Below, piece by piece: positions 17,503 through 26,819 of a stretch of 64,000 bases of DNA. The first letter of the stretch is position 1. Each line of letters begins with the position of its first letter. The notes under the pieces are model-generated. The model saw only the letters and a program-made list of their open reading frames with translations, made no database searches and had not been told where the DNA came from. The translations under genes and the position numbers were made by a program. Source of the stretch: Microbispora sp. ZYX-F-249 (GTDB lineage: Bacteria; Actinomycetota; Actinomycetes; Streptosporangiales; Streptosporangiaceae); the NCBI RefSeq assembly GCF_039649665.1, contig NZ_JBDJAW010000001.1:186001-250000 (forward strand). The letters are read 5' to 3'.

Positions 17503-18513
17503 ATGCGTGCAGCGGTGGTCACCCGATTCGACGGCCCGATCGAGATCCGCGACCTTCCGGTCCCGGAGCTGCGACCTGACCAGGTGCTGGTCCGTGTCGA
17601 GGCCAGCGGGCTGTGCCACACCGACATCCACGCCGCCCGCGGAGACTGGCCGGTCAAGCCGGCTCTGCCGTTCACGCCCGGGCATGAGGGCATCGGCGTG
17701 ATCGAGCAGGTCGGCGCCGGCGTGACCGGCCGGGCCGTCGGGGAGCGGGTCGCAGTCCCGTGGCTCGGGCATGCCTGCGGTACGTGCGACTACTGCGTGA
17801 GCGGCCGGGAGACGCTCTGCGAGTCCCAGCTGAACACGGGCTACAGTCTGAACGGCTGCCACGCCGAATACGTCGCGGCCTATGCCAGCCACGTTGTCCC
17901 CGTGCCCGAAGCCGTGAGCTCGTTCGACGCCGCTCCCCTGACTTGTGCGGGGGTGACAACGTATAAGGCCATCAAGGTGTCCGGGCTCCGCCCGGCCGAG
18001 CGTGCGGCGATCTTCGGCATCGGCGGGCTGGGGCATCTGGCGCAACAGTACGCGCAGATCTTCGGTGCCGAGACCGTCGCGGTCGACGTGACGGGCGAAA
18101 AGCTCCTCCTCGCCGGTGAACTCGGCGCCACTCACGTCGTGAACGCCGCGGCCGACGACCCGGTGCGAGTGATTCGCGACCTTGGCGGTGCCGACGTGGC
18201 CGTCGTCCTGGCGGCCGACCCGCGCGTCCTGCAGCAGGCGCACGCGTCGCTGCGTCGCGGGGGGCGCCTGGTGCTGGTCTCGCTGCCCCGAGACAACGCG
18301 ATGAGCCTGCCCATCTTCGAGACGGTACTGGGCGGCATCAGCGTGATCGGGTCCATCGTCGGCACTCGCGCCGACCTCGCCGAGGTCTTCCGCCTGCACG
18401 CCGCGGGCCGCACGACGGTCAAGTACGAGACCCGCAAACTGGACGACATCAACCAGTCCTTCGAGGACATCCTCGCCGGCCGGATCCCCGCCCGGCTGGT
18501 CTTCGAACTGTGA
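17503..18513 (+). CDS. Zinc-dependent alcohol dehydrogenase
   Basis: A 336-residue medium-chain dehydrogenase of the AdhA/propanol-preferring type, interconverting alcohols and aldehydes with NAD(H). Catalytic zinc ligands are C38 (ASGLCHTDIHAA) and H61-E62 in TPGHEGIGVIEQVG; the structural zinc loop is CGTCDYCVSGRETLC. The Rossmann motif is IFGIGGLGHLAQQYA. The ATG at 17503 is preceded by AGAGGAGAAGG. In the fermentative context of this island it most simply reoxidises NADH by reducing acetaldehyde, although an acetaldehyde-forming dehydrogenase is not in the window. The next gene begins 7 bp downstream, implying cotranscription. Confidence 0.9.
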   Translation: MRAAVVTRFDGPIEIRDLPVPELRPDQVLVRVEASGLCHTDIHAARGDWPVKPALPFTPGHEGIGVIEQVGAGVTGRAVGERVAVPWLGHACGTCDYCVSGRETLCESQLNTGYSLNGCHAEYVAAYASHVVPVPEAVSSFDAAPLTCAGVTTYKAIKVSGLRPAERAAIFGIGGLGHLAQQYAQIFGAETVAVDVTGEKLLLAGELGATHVVNAAADDPVRVIRDLGGADVAVVLAADPRVLQQAHASLRRGGRLVLVSLPRDNAMSLPIFETVLGGISVIGSIVGTRADLAEVFRLHAAGRTTVKYETRKLDDINQSFEDILAGRIPARLVFEL

Positions 18514-18520
18514 GACGATC

Positions 18521-19393
18521 ATGACCTCTGTGGCTTCCCGGCCCGCCCCTGCCGCCTCACCGGCATGGGCCGGCCGGGCCGTCGGCGTCTGGCTACGGCT
18601 GTCGGTTACGGCGGCGCTCCTGGCCGCCGCAGGCAACATCTACGCGCTGCTCGACCTGGAAGGCATCTACGGCAGAGAGACGAGCGCCTTCGTCAACCAG
18701 GCGATAGCCCAGGACGCCGTCAATCTCGCCGTGGTCTCACCGGCGATCGCCGTATTCGCCTTCCTCGCCCGCCGGGGCTCGCTCCGCGCGTACCTGATGT
18801 GGCTCGGCGCCGTGGCCTTCATCATCTACAACTACGTCATCTACACGTTGTCGGTCCACGTCGGGCCGCTTTTCCTGGTCTGGGTCGCTGTCCTCGGGCT
18901 GTCCGCGTTCTCCCTCATTGGCGGCCTGAGGGCACTCGACGGACAAGCGGTCGCGGCGCGGTTCGACCGGGCGCCAAGACGGCCGGCGGGATGGCTCCTC
19001 GTCATCGTGGCCACGCTGTTCACGCTGCTGTGGCTGAAGGAGATCGTGCCCGCGATCCTGGCCGGCCGCCTTCCCGGGAGCGTGAGCGAGCTGGCCCTGC
19101 CGTCCAGCCCGGTGCACGTGCTCGACCTGTCGTTCTTCCTGCCCGCCGCCTTCGTTACCGGAGTACTGCTCCTCCGGGACCGGCCATGGGCCTACACGGC
19201 CGCGCCCGGCCTGCTGGTCTTCTTCGCGCTGACCGGACTACCGATCATGGTTACGCCCTTCGTCGCGCAAGCCCGCGGCGACGAACCCGCGTGGGCCGTA
19301 CTTCCACCCATCTTGGCGATTACCATCGCCTGCCTCGCCGTCCTGGCCGGCCTGATGCGGCCACTCCCCAGAGGGAGAGGCCCCTCCGATTAA
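18521..19393 (+). CDS. Polytopic membrane protein of unknown function
   Basis: A 290-residue protein with about eight hydrophobic helices, the first at residues 24-47 (LRLSVTAALLAAAGNIYALL). A loop with GIYGRETSAFVNQAIAQDAV follows, then helices around 66-84, 90-110, 114-134, 156-176, 200-220, 224-246 and 258-280. No catalytic or transport motif is recognised, and it matches no family I can name. It starts 7 bp after the alcohol dehydrogenase stop, so it is likely in the same transcript and may be functionally linked to it. The basic, proline-rich tail (RPLPRGRGPSD) is cytoplasmic or disordered. Confidence 0.65.
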   Translation: MTSVASRPAPAASPAWAGRAVGVWLRLSVTAALLAAAGNIYALLDLEGIYGRETSAFVNQAIAQDAVNLAVVSPAIAVFAFLARRGSLRAYLMWLGAVAFIIYNYVIYTLSVHVGPLFLVWVAVLGLSAFSLIGGLRALDGQAVAARFDRAPRRPAGWLLVIVATLFTLLWLKEIVPAILAGRLPGSVSELALPSSPVHVLDLSFFLPAAFVTGVLLLRDRPWAYTAAPGLLVFFALTGLPIMVTPFVAQARGDEPAWAVLPPILAITIACLAVLAGLMRPLPRGRGPSD

Positions 19394-19433
19394 GGTCCCG
19401 GTCTCGCGAGCCGCCTCACCAGCATTCGGCAGC

Positions 19434-19589
19434 GTGGGCCGAAGGTCCCCCAGCGGGATGCCTTTGGCCTGCGGCTACCCCATACGTCTGAATGATCTGC
19501 TTGAGGGCATGGAGATCAGCGTGCGAGAGCCGACCGGACTGAGCGCGGAGGCGGCAGCGGAGCGGTTGGCCGAGTGCGGGCCGAACGAG
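19434..19589 (+). repeat. Copy 1 of duplicated promoter-leader-N-terminus segment
   Basis: This stretch aligns without gaps to 22272-22427 at an offset of 2838 bp. I count about 15 mismatches in the first 109 bp, and similarity falls off after that. It carries the DevR-like box, the conserved leader ATGCCTTTGGCCTGCGG and the first 27 or so codons of the P2-type ATPase. Copy 1 leads into the intact gene. Confidence 0.8.
19436..19470. promoter_or_regulatory. Tandem DevR/DosR-like boxes before P2-type ATPase
   Basis: GGGCCGAAGGTCCC at 19436-19449 is 11 of 14 to the DosR core and is the cleanest palindrome of the set. A second, weaker site, AGGCCAAAGGCATC on the reverse strand, lies at 19457-19470, with centres 21 bp apart. 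They lie 39-73 bp before the ATG at 19509. The mycobacterial P-type ATPase CtpF is DosR-controlled in the same way. Binding is inferred. Confidence 0.5.
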
Positions 19590-22055
19590 TTCGCGCAGCC
19601 GAGGCCGCCACGCTTGCCCATCCGGGCCGCCCGCCAGCTCGCCGACCCGATGTCGATCCTGCTGCTGATCGCCGGGCTGGTCACCCTGGTCGCCCTCGGC
19701 GAAGTTCCCGAGGGCGCGGCCATCTTGACCATTCTCCTGGTCAACGTGGTCATCGGAGTGAGCCAGGAGACGAAGGCCGACCATGCCGTACGGGCGTTGC
19801 GCACCCTCACCGCGCCCATGGCCAAGGTCGTCCGCGACGGCGTCGTACGGAGGATTCCCGCGGCCGAGGTCGTACCGGGCGATGTCGTGCAGGTCGCGGC
19901 CGGGGACCGCGTACCCGCCGACGCGCGGCTGTTGCGGGCGAACGCGCTCGGCGTGGACGAGTCGATGCTCACTGGCGAGTCGCTGTCGTCCGACAAGCGA
20001 GCCGCGGGAGCGGAGTGCCCCGGCGGCACGCTCGCGGATCGCCGTGACGAGCTGTTCGCCGGGACTCTCGTCGTCCGGGGCTCGGGCCTCGCGGAGGTGA
20101 CCCACACCGGTGCCCGCACCGAGATGGGGCGCATCGCCTCCGCGCTGGGCGGCGGCGTCAAGGGCCCGCTGGCGGTGGAACTCGCACGGGTGTCACGACG
20201 AATCGGCCTGATCGCCGTCATGGCGGGCGTCGTGATGATTCTCATCGGACTCACCCGGGTCCAGCGGGGCGAGGCCGCGCTCCTCGACATCATCCTGGCT
20301 GGAGTGGCGCTGGCCATCGCCGCCGTGCCGGAAAGCCTGGCCGCCGCGGTCACCACGGCGCTGGCGCTCGGCTCCCAGCGCATGGCGGCGCTCGGTGTGA
20401 TCGTCCGGCGGCTGCCGGCCATCGAGGCGCTGGGCGCGACGACCGTCATCGCCACGGACAAAACAGGCACGTTGACCACCGGGCATCTGACCGTGACGGG
20501 CCAGGTGGCGGTGTCCGGAAGCGACCTGTGGCGGGCCGCGCTGCGCTGTAACGACGCTCGCGACGGTTTGGGGGACGCGGTCGACGTGGCACTCGCCGTG
20601 GCCGCCGAGCGGCATGGAGTACGGCTGCGGCCCGGTGAGGAACGCCTGGCCGCCCGGCCGTTCGACGCCGAAACCAGATCGATGGCCGTGATCACCACGG
20701 CGAACGAGGACGGGCCTCTGCTGACCGTCAAAGGTGCCCCGGAGGTGGTGCTCGCCCGCTGCGTCCCCGGCCCCGAGACCGAACGGCTGGCGCGAGCGGT
20801 GCCTGGCCTGGCGGATCAGGGCCTGCGAGTGCTCGCGCTCGCCGACAAGGACACCGCGGACCTGAAAGCCGCGGGGCTGCGTCCGCTCGGCCTGGTCGCG
20901 CTCAGTGACGAGATCCGCCCCTCGGCGGCGCGGGCGGTGGCGGACTGCCGCGCCGCGGGCATCCGCGTCATGATGGTGACCGGCGACCACGCCGACACCG
21001 CCCGCGCCATCGCCGAGGAGGTGGGCATCGACGCCGACCCGGTGGTCACGGGCGCCGCACTCCAGACCCTCGCAGGCCCGGACGACGAGCGTTCGAAACG
21101 GTACGCCCGGCTGCGCGAGGCGGCCGTACTGGCCCGCGTCGACCCCGGCACCAAGCTCGACCTCGTACGAGCCCTGCGCGAGGACGGCCAGGTCGTGGCG
21201 ATGACCGGCGACGGCGTGAACGACGCCCCGGCACTGCGCAACGCCGACGTGGGGGTGGCCATGGCCGGCGAGGAGGGAACCGACGTGGCCCGGGAGGCGG
21301 CCGCCGTTGTCGTCACCAACGGTGACCTCGGCACCATCGTCGCGGGGGTGCGCGAGGGACGCCGCCTGCGCCACAACGTGGCCTCGATGGTCGGATATCT
21401 CCTCACCGGCAACCTCGCGGAGATCCTGATCGTGTTGATCGGTCTGATCGCCTGGCCGGATCTGGTCGTGCCACTGCTTCCCGTGCAGCTGCTGTGGATC
21501 AACCTGGTGCTGGACGGCATTCCCGCCATCGCGCTCGGCGTCGACCGGCCCGCAGGCGACCCGCTGGCGCTGCGGCCCACCGGCGGCCTGCTCTCCTGGC
21601 CGGTCCTGACCCGGATCGCGCTGCGTGCGGTGGCCGTCGGCGCGCTCGTCTTCGCGGCCGTCGAGGTCGCCCGCCGCCTCGGCTGGAGCGAGGAACAGGT
21701 CCGCAGCCAGGCCGTGCTCGCACTGGTCTTCGCCCGCCTGACCCTCGCCTATGTCGTCCGGGCCCGTCGGCGGACCTTCGAGCGCGGCTGGTGGCGGGGC
21801 CGTTCGGTACTTGTCGCGGTGACCGCCACCGCGGCGCTGCAGGTGCTCGTGACGGTGATTCCGGCGCTGGGCGCGCCGCTCGCGCTGGTGCCTCTGCCGC
21901 CCGCCGGCTGGGCGATGGCGCTGGGCGCCGCCGTACTCTCGGCGCTGGCGTGCGACGGGGTGCGCCCCCGCGGCAGTGGCGGCGGCGGACGTACCGGGAG
22001 CGAAGCGACAGGCCAAGCGCCCTCTCCCCACCCGTTCACTACGCCCACCGCATAG
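19509..22055 (+). CDS. P2-type cation-transporting ATPase
   Basis: An 848-residue ion pump of the calcium/sodium-type P2 class in the plasma membrane. Residue landmarks are the actuator TGES at 155-158, phosphorylated D317 in ATDKTGTLTTGH, the hinge TGDGVNDAPALRNADVGVAM, and M4 with AAVPESLAAAVTTALALG, where PES stands in place of the usual PEGL. The M5-M6 end reads LWINLVLDGIPAIALGVDRP, as in P2 pumps. The ion cannot be fixed from this. The start chosen is ATG 19509 (MEISVREPTGLSAEAAAERL, the usual N-terminus); the frame is open upstream to 19434, through the box. The gene is intact, and CtpF is the closest functional parallel. Confidence 0.88.
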   Translation: MEISVREPTGLSAEAAAERLAECGPNEFAQPRPPRLPIRAARQLADPMSILLLIAGLVTLVALGEVPEGAAILTILLVNVVIGVSQETKADHAVRALRTLTAPMAKVVRDGVVRRIPAAEVVPGDVVQVAAGDRVPADARLLRANALGVDESMLTGESLSSDKRAAGAECPGGTLADRRDELFAGTLVVRGSGLAEVTHTGARTEMGRIASALGGGVKGPLAVELARVSRRIGLIAVMAGVVMILIGLTRVQRGEAALLDIILAGVALAIAAVPESLAAAVTTALALGSQRMAALGVIVRRLPAIEALGATTVIATDKTGTLTTGHLTVTGQVAVSGSDLWRAALRCNDARDGLGDAVDVALAVAAERHGVRLRPGEERLAARPFDAETRSMAVITTANEDGPLLTVKGAPEVVLARCVPGPETERLARAVPGLADQGLRVLALADKDTADLKAAGLRPLGLVALSDEIRPSAARAVADCRAAGIRVMMVTGDHADTARAIAEEVGIDADPVVTGAALQTLAGPDDERSKRYARLREAAVLARVDPGTKLDLVRALREDGQVVAMTGDGVNDAPALRNADVGVAMAGEEGTDVAREAAAVVVTNGDLGTIVAGVREGRRLRHNVASMVGYLLTGNLAEILIVLIGLIAWPDLVVPLLPVQLLWINLVLDGIPAIALGVDRPAGDPLALRPTGGLLSWPVLTRIALRAVAVGALVFAAVEVARRLGWSEEQVRSQAVLALVFARLTLAYVVRARRRTFERGWWRGRSVLVAVTATAALQVLVTVIPALGAPLALVPLPPAGWAMALGAAVLSALACDGVRPRGSGGGGRTGSEATGQAPSPHPFTTPTA

Positions 22056-22271
22056 GCGCCGCCCTATACGCCCTACGTTGGCAACATCAACAGGGGGAAC
22101 TCGACTCAGGGCTACTGAGCCAACTCGCCACCGTCCACGCCACCGCACCATTGCCACACCTGTGCGACGCGCTCCTCGCAGGGACGGCGTGTTCGAAGAC
22201 GACGTCGCTGTGCCGGCCGCCCGCCCGAGAGCTCGACGCCGTCTCGAACTGAAGATGTGGTTCCCCGCATC

Positions 22272-22427
22272 ATGGGCCGAAGGTCCCCTGGCAGGATGCC
22301 TTTGGCCTGCGGCCACCCCACACGCCTGAGTGATCTGCTTCAGGGCATGGAGCCCATTGTGCGAGATCTGACCGGACCGAGCGTGGAGTTAGCGTTCAGG
22401 CGGCCGGCCGAGCGCGGGCCGAACAAC
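22272..22427 (+). repeat. Copy 2 of duplicated segment, with DevR-like box, before MgtA-type ATPase
   Basis: This is a gapless match to 19434-19589. It contains an identical GGGCCGAAGGTCCC box (22274-22287), the same leader and an ATG at 22347 opening a relic of the first ATPase N-terminus (MEPIVRDLTGPSVELAF), which then degenerates. The gene it now precedes starts 110 bp after that ATG. The rest of the 401-bp spacer 22056-22456 (22056-22271) contains nothing I can identify. Confidence 0.78.
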
Positions 22428-22456
22428 TCTCGATCCGGGGGGACGGGACCGCTGCG

Positions 22457-25006
22457 ATGACCGGACCCGCCGACGCCAAAGGAATCACCGTGACAGAGCC
22501 TGCCGTGACAGGGCTCACCGACGAACAGGCCGCGGCTGTCCGGGCCAGAGTCGGCCCCAACGCGGTCCGCAGCCACCGTGCGCGCCCCGTCGCGGTGTTG
22601 GCCAGGCAACTGCGCAGCCCGCTGCTGATACTGCTGCTGGTCGCCGCCACCGTGTCGTTCTTCGTCGGGGAGCGGACCGACGCGGTGGTGATCGGTGTGA
22701 TCGTCGCGTTGAGCGTCGGGCTGGGCTTCGCCAACGAGTATCGCGCCGAGCGCGCGGTGGAGGCGCTGCACGAGCACATGCGCAGCCGGGCGCGTGTGCT
22801 GCGGGGCGGCACCCTGGTTGAGCGTGACGTTACCGACCTGGTCCCCGGCGACGTGGTCCAGCTGAGGCTCGGCGCCGTCGTCCCCGCGGACATCGAGCTG
22901 GCCGAGTCCTGGGACTTCGAGTGCGACGAGTCGGTGCTGACCGGGGAGTCGCTGCCGGTCCGCAGGAAGCCCGGCGACACGGCGCTGATGGGCACGGTCG
23001 TCACTGCGGGAACCGCGACCGGGACCGTGTCCCGAACCGGCGCCGGTACGGCTTTCGGCGCGATCGCCGCGGGCCTGGGTGAGCAGCACGCGGAGACGGC
23101 CTTCCAGATCGGGCTGCGCAGGTTCTCCGGACTGCTGGTGTGGGTCGCCGCGGCGCTGACGGCCGGGGTGTTCACCACGAACCTGGTCATGGGTCGCCCG
23201 CTGCTCGACGCGATGCTGTTCTCGCTCGCCATCGCGGTCGGCGTCACCCCGCAGTTGCTGCCCGCGGTCGTCACGACCAGCCTCGCCACCGGGTCGCGCC
23301 GCCTCACCCGGATGAAGGTACTCGTGAAACGCCTGGTCGCCATCGAGGACCTCGGCGACGTCGAGGTGCTGTTCACCGACAAGACCGGCACGCTGACCCA
23401 AGCCAGGATCGCCCTGCGCCAGGCCGTCCGCCCCGACGGGACCCCCGACCAGGGTGACGCCGACGGCCCGTTCCGTTTCGGAGTGCTGTGCGCGGACCCG
23501 CCCGGCTCCACACCACTCGACGACGCCCTCCACGAAGCCCTGCACGATGCAGGTGCCATGCGGGAGTGGACGCCGGAAAGCTACCGGCGCATCGATGCCA
23601 AGCCGTTCGACCACGAGCGGCGTATGGCATCCGTACTGGTCGAGGACCCCGCCGGCGAGACGCTGACCATCGTCAAGGGAGCCCCGGAAGCGGTACTGGC
23701 CCGGTGCCGGACCGTGCCCGAGGAGTCCCGCGCGCTCGCCGAGCGGCTGTTCGCCGAGGGCGCCCGCCTGGTCGCGGTCGCCGTACGCGCAGGAGAACGC
23801 GAGCTGGTGGAGTCCGATCTCGATCTGGCCGGGTTCCTGGTGTTCAGCGACCCGCCCAAACCCGGCGTGGAGCAGGCGCTCGAACGCCTGGCCGCGCTCG
23901 GAGTCACCGTGAAGATCCTCACCGGTGACCACCCCACAGTCGCGACCGGCCTGTGCGAGAAGATCGGCCTGCCCGTCACCGGAGTGCTGACCGGTGAGGA
24001 GATCGAAGGTCTCGACGACGCCGCCCTGACCGATGCCCTGCCGGCGACCACTGTGTTCGCGCGAGTCAGCCCCGAGCAGAAGGCCAGGATCGTCGGCATC
24101 CAGCGAAGCGGCGGCCTGGACGTGGCCTACCTCGGCGACGGCGTCAACGACGCGCTCGCCCTGCACCGCGCGGACGTCGGCATCTCCGTCGACACCGGGG
24201 CCGACGTCGCCAGGGACGCCGCCGACGTCGTGCTGCTGGAGAAGGATCTGGGCGTGCTCGCCGACGGCATCGTCGAAGGCCGCCGCATCTTCGCCAACAC
24301 CATCAAGTACCTCCTGATGGGTACGGCCAGCAACGTCGGCAACATGTTCTCCGCCGCGGCGGCCTCGGCGGTGCTTCCGTTCCTGCCGATGCTGCCGAGC
24401 CAGGTGCTGCTCAACAACCTGCTTTATGACGCCAGCCAGCTCACCATCCCGGCCGACGCCGTCGACCGCGAGCAGCTCGCCCGGCCCGCGCGCTTCGACC
24501 TTGGGCTCATCCGCCGGTTCATGCTGGTCTTCGGACCGCTCAGCTCGATGTTCGACCTCGCCATGTTCGCGCTGTTGCTTCGGGTCTTCCACACCGCGCC
24601 GCCGCTGTTTCGGGCGTCCTGGTTCGTGGAGTCCCTCGCCACCCAGACCTTGGTGATCTTCATCGTCAGGACCCGCCGTACGCCGTTCTGGCGAAGCCGG
24701 CCGGCCGCGGCCCTCGTGATCGCCGTGGGGGTCGTGGTGGCGGCCGGACTCGCCCTGCCCTATGCGCCCTTCGCATCCGACTTGGGGCTGGCGCCCATCC
24801 CACCGGCCATTCTCGGCACCATCGCCGTCGTCCTGATCGTCTACTTGGCACTCGTCGAGGCCGTCAAACGGCGCTTCCGCACCGTGCCCGCCCCACGCGA
24901 GCGGCACCTGCCGCCCCACCACCACGTGCACCGCCGGGCCACCCCGTTCAGCCGCAGGCCGCGGTTGGTCCGGCATGGTCTGGCCAGGTCCGTGTCAGGG
25001 AGCTGA
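22457..25006 (+). CDS. MgtA-like P3B magnesium-transporting ATPase
   Basis: An 849-residue P-type pump resembling MgtA/MgtB magnesium importers. The actuator is VLTGESLPVRR, the phosphorylation site is D308 in LFTDKTGTLTQ, and the hinge is LGDGVNDALALHRADVGISV. Class marks are AVGVTPQLLPAVVTTSLATG in M4 and SNVGNMFSAAAASAVLPFLP with QVLLNNLLYDASQLTIPADAVD in M5-M6, which is close to the MgtA signature. A C-terminal extension of about 35 residues carries a basic, His-containing stretch (PPHHHVHRR), possibly metal-binding. The start ATG 22457 has a G-rich Shine-Dalgarno stretch; GTG 22491 is a shorter option. It is controlled by the duplicated box region, hence probably low-oxygen induced. Confidence 0.87.
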   Translation: MTGPADAKGITVTEPAVTGLTDEQAAAVRARVGPNAVRSHRARPVAVLARQLRSPLLILLLVAATVSFFVGERTDAVVIGVIVALSVGLGFANEYRAERAVEALHEHMRSRARVLRGGTLVERDVTDLVPGDVVQLRLGAVVPADIELAESWDFECDESVLTGESLPVRRKPGDTALMGTVVTAGTATGTVSRTGAGTAFGAIAAGLGEQHAETAFQIGLRRFSGLLVWVAAALTAGVFTTNLVMGRPLLDAMLFSLAIAVGVTPQLLPAVVTTSLATGSRRLTRMKVLVKRLVAIEDLGDVEVLFTDKTGTLTQARIALRQAVRPDGTPDQGDADGPFRFGVLCADPPGSTPLDDALHEALHDAGAMREWTPESYRRIDAKPFDHERRMASVLVEDPAGETLTIVKGAPEAVLARCRTVPEESRALAERLFAEGARLVAVAVRAGERELVESDLDLAGFLVFSDPPKPGVEQALERLAALGVTVKILTGDHPTVATGLCEKIGLPVTGVLTGEEIEGLDDAALTDALPATTVFARVSPEQKARIVGIQRSGGLDVAYLGDGVNDALALHRADVGISVDTGADVARDAADVVLLEKDLGVLADGIVEGRRIFANTIKYLLMGTASNVGNMFSAAAASAVLPFLPMLPSQVLLNNLLYDASQLTIPADAVDREQLARPARFDLGLIRRFMLVFGPLSSMFDLAMFALLLRVFHTAPPLFRASWFVESLATQTLVIFIVRTRRTPFWRSRPAAALVIAVGVVVAAGLALPYAPFASDLGLAPIPPAILGTIAVVLIVYLALVEAVKRRFRTVPAPRERHLPPHHHVHRRATPFSRRPRLVRHGLARSVSGS

Positions 25007-25096
25007 CCACCGCGGTAGTGACTGCCAGGTCGTGAAATGCGGTGGGCCCCGTTCGAACGCTGAACGACCGCGCGCACGGCCCGAGCCTTGCGGGAT

Positions 25097-25540
25097 TCAT
25101 CGAAGTGCTTGCCGTACGGCCTCGGCCGTCTCCTGGATCGCCGCCCGGACCGGCGGAGTGACGGGGGCGTCGAGGGCGAAGTCGCCTCCTTCGACACCGA
25201 AGAAGACCAGCTCGTGCGGGAGCCGGCCGAGCGCCTGGCCGAGCGCGATCGCGTCGGTCAGGCCCAGGGCGTGCGAGCTCCGGTGCCGGCCGGCCCCGGG
25301 ATGGGGCGGCAGGCCGCGGTGTACGGTTCCCGGCTCCACGCCGGAGCGGACCGCGTCGATCACGATCGCCAGGCGTGCGCCGTTCCAGGCCGTGACCAGG
25401 TGCATGGGATCTCCGCAGCTCTCGGTGAGGACGACGGAGGGCGGGAGCCTGCCGCGCAGCAGGCGCACCACCTCCAGACCGGCCGCGTCGTCGCCGCGCG
25501 CGTCGCCGCCGATCCCGATCACCACCGGATCAGCGGGCAT
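25097..25540 (-). CDS. [NiFe]-hydrogenase maturation endopeptidase
   Basis: A 147-residue HycI/HyaD-type protease that removes the C-terminal tail of the hydrogenase large subunit after nickel insertion. The N-terminal motif is [20 protein letters not shown]; the metal-binding Asp of RGDDAxG is kept, but the usual Asn of GIGN is replaced by Gly-Asp. The central Asp ([11 protein letters not shown]) and the His of [15 protein letters not shown] are present. It overlaps the large subunit gene by 11 bp and is last in the operon. It matches its substrate: the upstream large subunit ends CISCSTH plus a 9-residue tail. Confidence 0.85.
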   Translation of the reverse strand: MPADPVVIGIGGDARGDDAAGLEVVRLLRGRLPPSVVLTESCGDPMHLVTAWNGARLAIVIDAVRSGVEPGTVHRGLPPHPGAGRHRSSHALGLTDAIALGQALGRLPHELVFFGVEGGDFALDAPVTPPVRAAIQETAEAVRQALR

Positions 25541-26819
25541 CGAGCCGCAGGTCCAGGAAGTGGGTGGAGCAGGAGATGCACGGGTCGTGGTTGCGCACCG
25601 CCCGCTCGCACAGTGCGGCCAGTTCGGCCTGCGCCAGACCGAGCCGGGGCTCGATCAGTTCGCGCAGGTCCATCTCCATCCGGGCCTGGTTCTGCGAGGT
25701 GGGGGGCACGATGGCCGCCTCGGTGATCAGCCCGTCCGCGCCGATGCGGTAGCGGTGGTACAGGGTGCCGCGCGGCGCCTCCGACGCGCCGTGGCCGACT
25801 CCCGCCGCCGGCTCCACCGGTACGGCCGGCACCTCGGGCTCGACGTAGCCGTCGATGATCCGCAGCGCTTCGTCGCAGGCGTGCACGACTTCGACGGCCC
25901 GGACGACGATGCTGCGGAACGGGTTGCGGCATATCTTGCCCAGACCGGCGTCCCGGGCCGCCTCCTGGGCCAACGCGGACAACCGCGGCGAGTTGAGGGC
26001 GTAGCGGGCGAGGGCGCCGGTCAGGTAGCCGGTGGTCCCGTCCAGCCGGGCGTGCAGCGCCGTCGAGTCCTGGACCTGCTCCTCCACCACGTGGTCCGGC
26101 CAGTCCTCGACGGGGAAGGAGGATCCGTCGCTCACGGCGGGCGAGCCGGACAGGATCGCGTACTCGTCCGGGTGCCGGAGCGCGAGGAACCGGTAGTCGT
26201 GTTCGACGTCGGGGAAGTCGAACCCGGCGACCCAGGTCACGGTGGCCAGCGCGTGCTCGCGCGCCCGGCGCAGCCGCTCGGCCACCGGAGCGAGCTCCTG
26301 CCGCCGGGGCACGCGGTGGAAACCGCCGAGCCGTACGTTGACCGGGTGGATCGCCCGTCCGCCCAGCGTCGCGACCAGCTCGTTTCCCGCCTTCTTCACC
26401 GCCAGGCCGCGTTCGACGTGCTCGCGGTGGTCGGCGGCCATCGCCATGCCGCTGTCGTAGCCGAGGAAGTCCGGCGCGTGCAGCAGGAAGATGTGCAGCG
26501 TGTGCGACTCGATCCACTCGCCGTAGTAGAGGAGCAGCCGCAGGTCCCGCAGCGGCCCGGTGACCGCCACACCGAGGGCCGACTCGATGGCCTGACAGGC
26601 GCTCATCTGGTACGCCACGGGACAGATGCCGCAGATGCGCGCGGTGATGTCGGGGGGCTCGTCGTACGCCCGGCCGCGCAGGAACGCCTCGAAGAACCGG
26701 GGCGGCTCGTAGATCTTCAGCCGGAGGTCGATGACGCGGCCGCCGCGGGCGCGTACCAGCAGGGCGCCCTCGCCCTCGACCCGGGACAGGCCGCCGATGC
26801 GGACGGTTCTGTGCGTCAC
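25530..26819 (-). CDS. [NiFe]-hydrogenase large (catalytic) subunit, group 3b-like
   Basis: A 429-residue nickel-iron active site subunit. The L1 motif is [20 protein letters not shown] with C63 and C66, and the L2 motif is [10 protein letters not shown] with C414 and C417, followed by a nine-residue tail for removal by the maturation protease. It starts at GTG 26819, overlapping the small subunit stop (GTGA). The L1 wording and the four-subunit order fit bidirectional NADP-linked group 3b enzymes, soluble in the cytosol. M. smegmatis has such an enzyme (Hyh), induced in hypoxia under DosR. Direction in vivo, H2 production or uptake, cannot be read from sequence. Confidence 0.92.
   Translation of the reverse strand: MTHRTVRIGGLSRVEGEGALLVRARGGRVIDLRLKIYEPPRFFEAFLRGRAYDEPPDITARICGICPVAYQMSACQAIESALGVAVTGPLRDLRLLLYYGEWIESHTLHIFLLHAPDFLGYDSGMAMAADHREHVERGLAVKKAGNELVATLGGRAIHPVNVRLGGFHRVPRRQELAPVAERLRRAREHALATVTWVAGFDFPDVEHDYRFLALRHPDEYAILSGSPAVSDGSSFPVEDWPDHVVEEQVQDSTALHARLDGTTGYLTGALARYALNSPRLSALAQEAARDAGLGKICRNPFRSIVVRAVEVVHACDEALRIIDGYVEPEVPAVPVEPAAGVGHGASEAPRGTLYHRYRIGADGLITEAAIVPPTSQNQARMEMDLRELIEPRLGLAQAELAALCERAVRNHDPCISCSTHFLDLRLDAR

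Noticed and set aside
22056..22271. Transposase remnant in the spacer between the ATPases
   Set aside because: Some frames look protein-like by chance, but no family motif, terminal repeats or target duplication were seen.
22340..24976. Long minus-strand frame opposite the MgtA-type ATPase
   Set aside because: Same effect of high GC; no recognisable motif.
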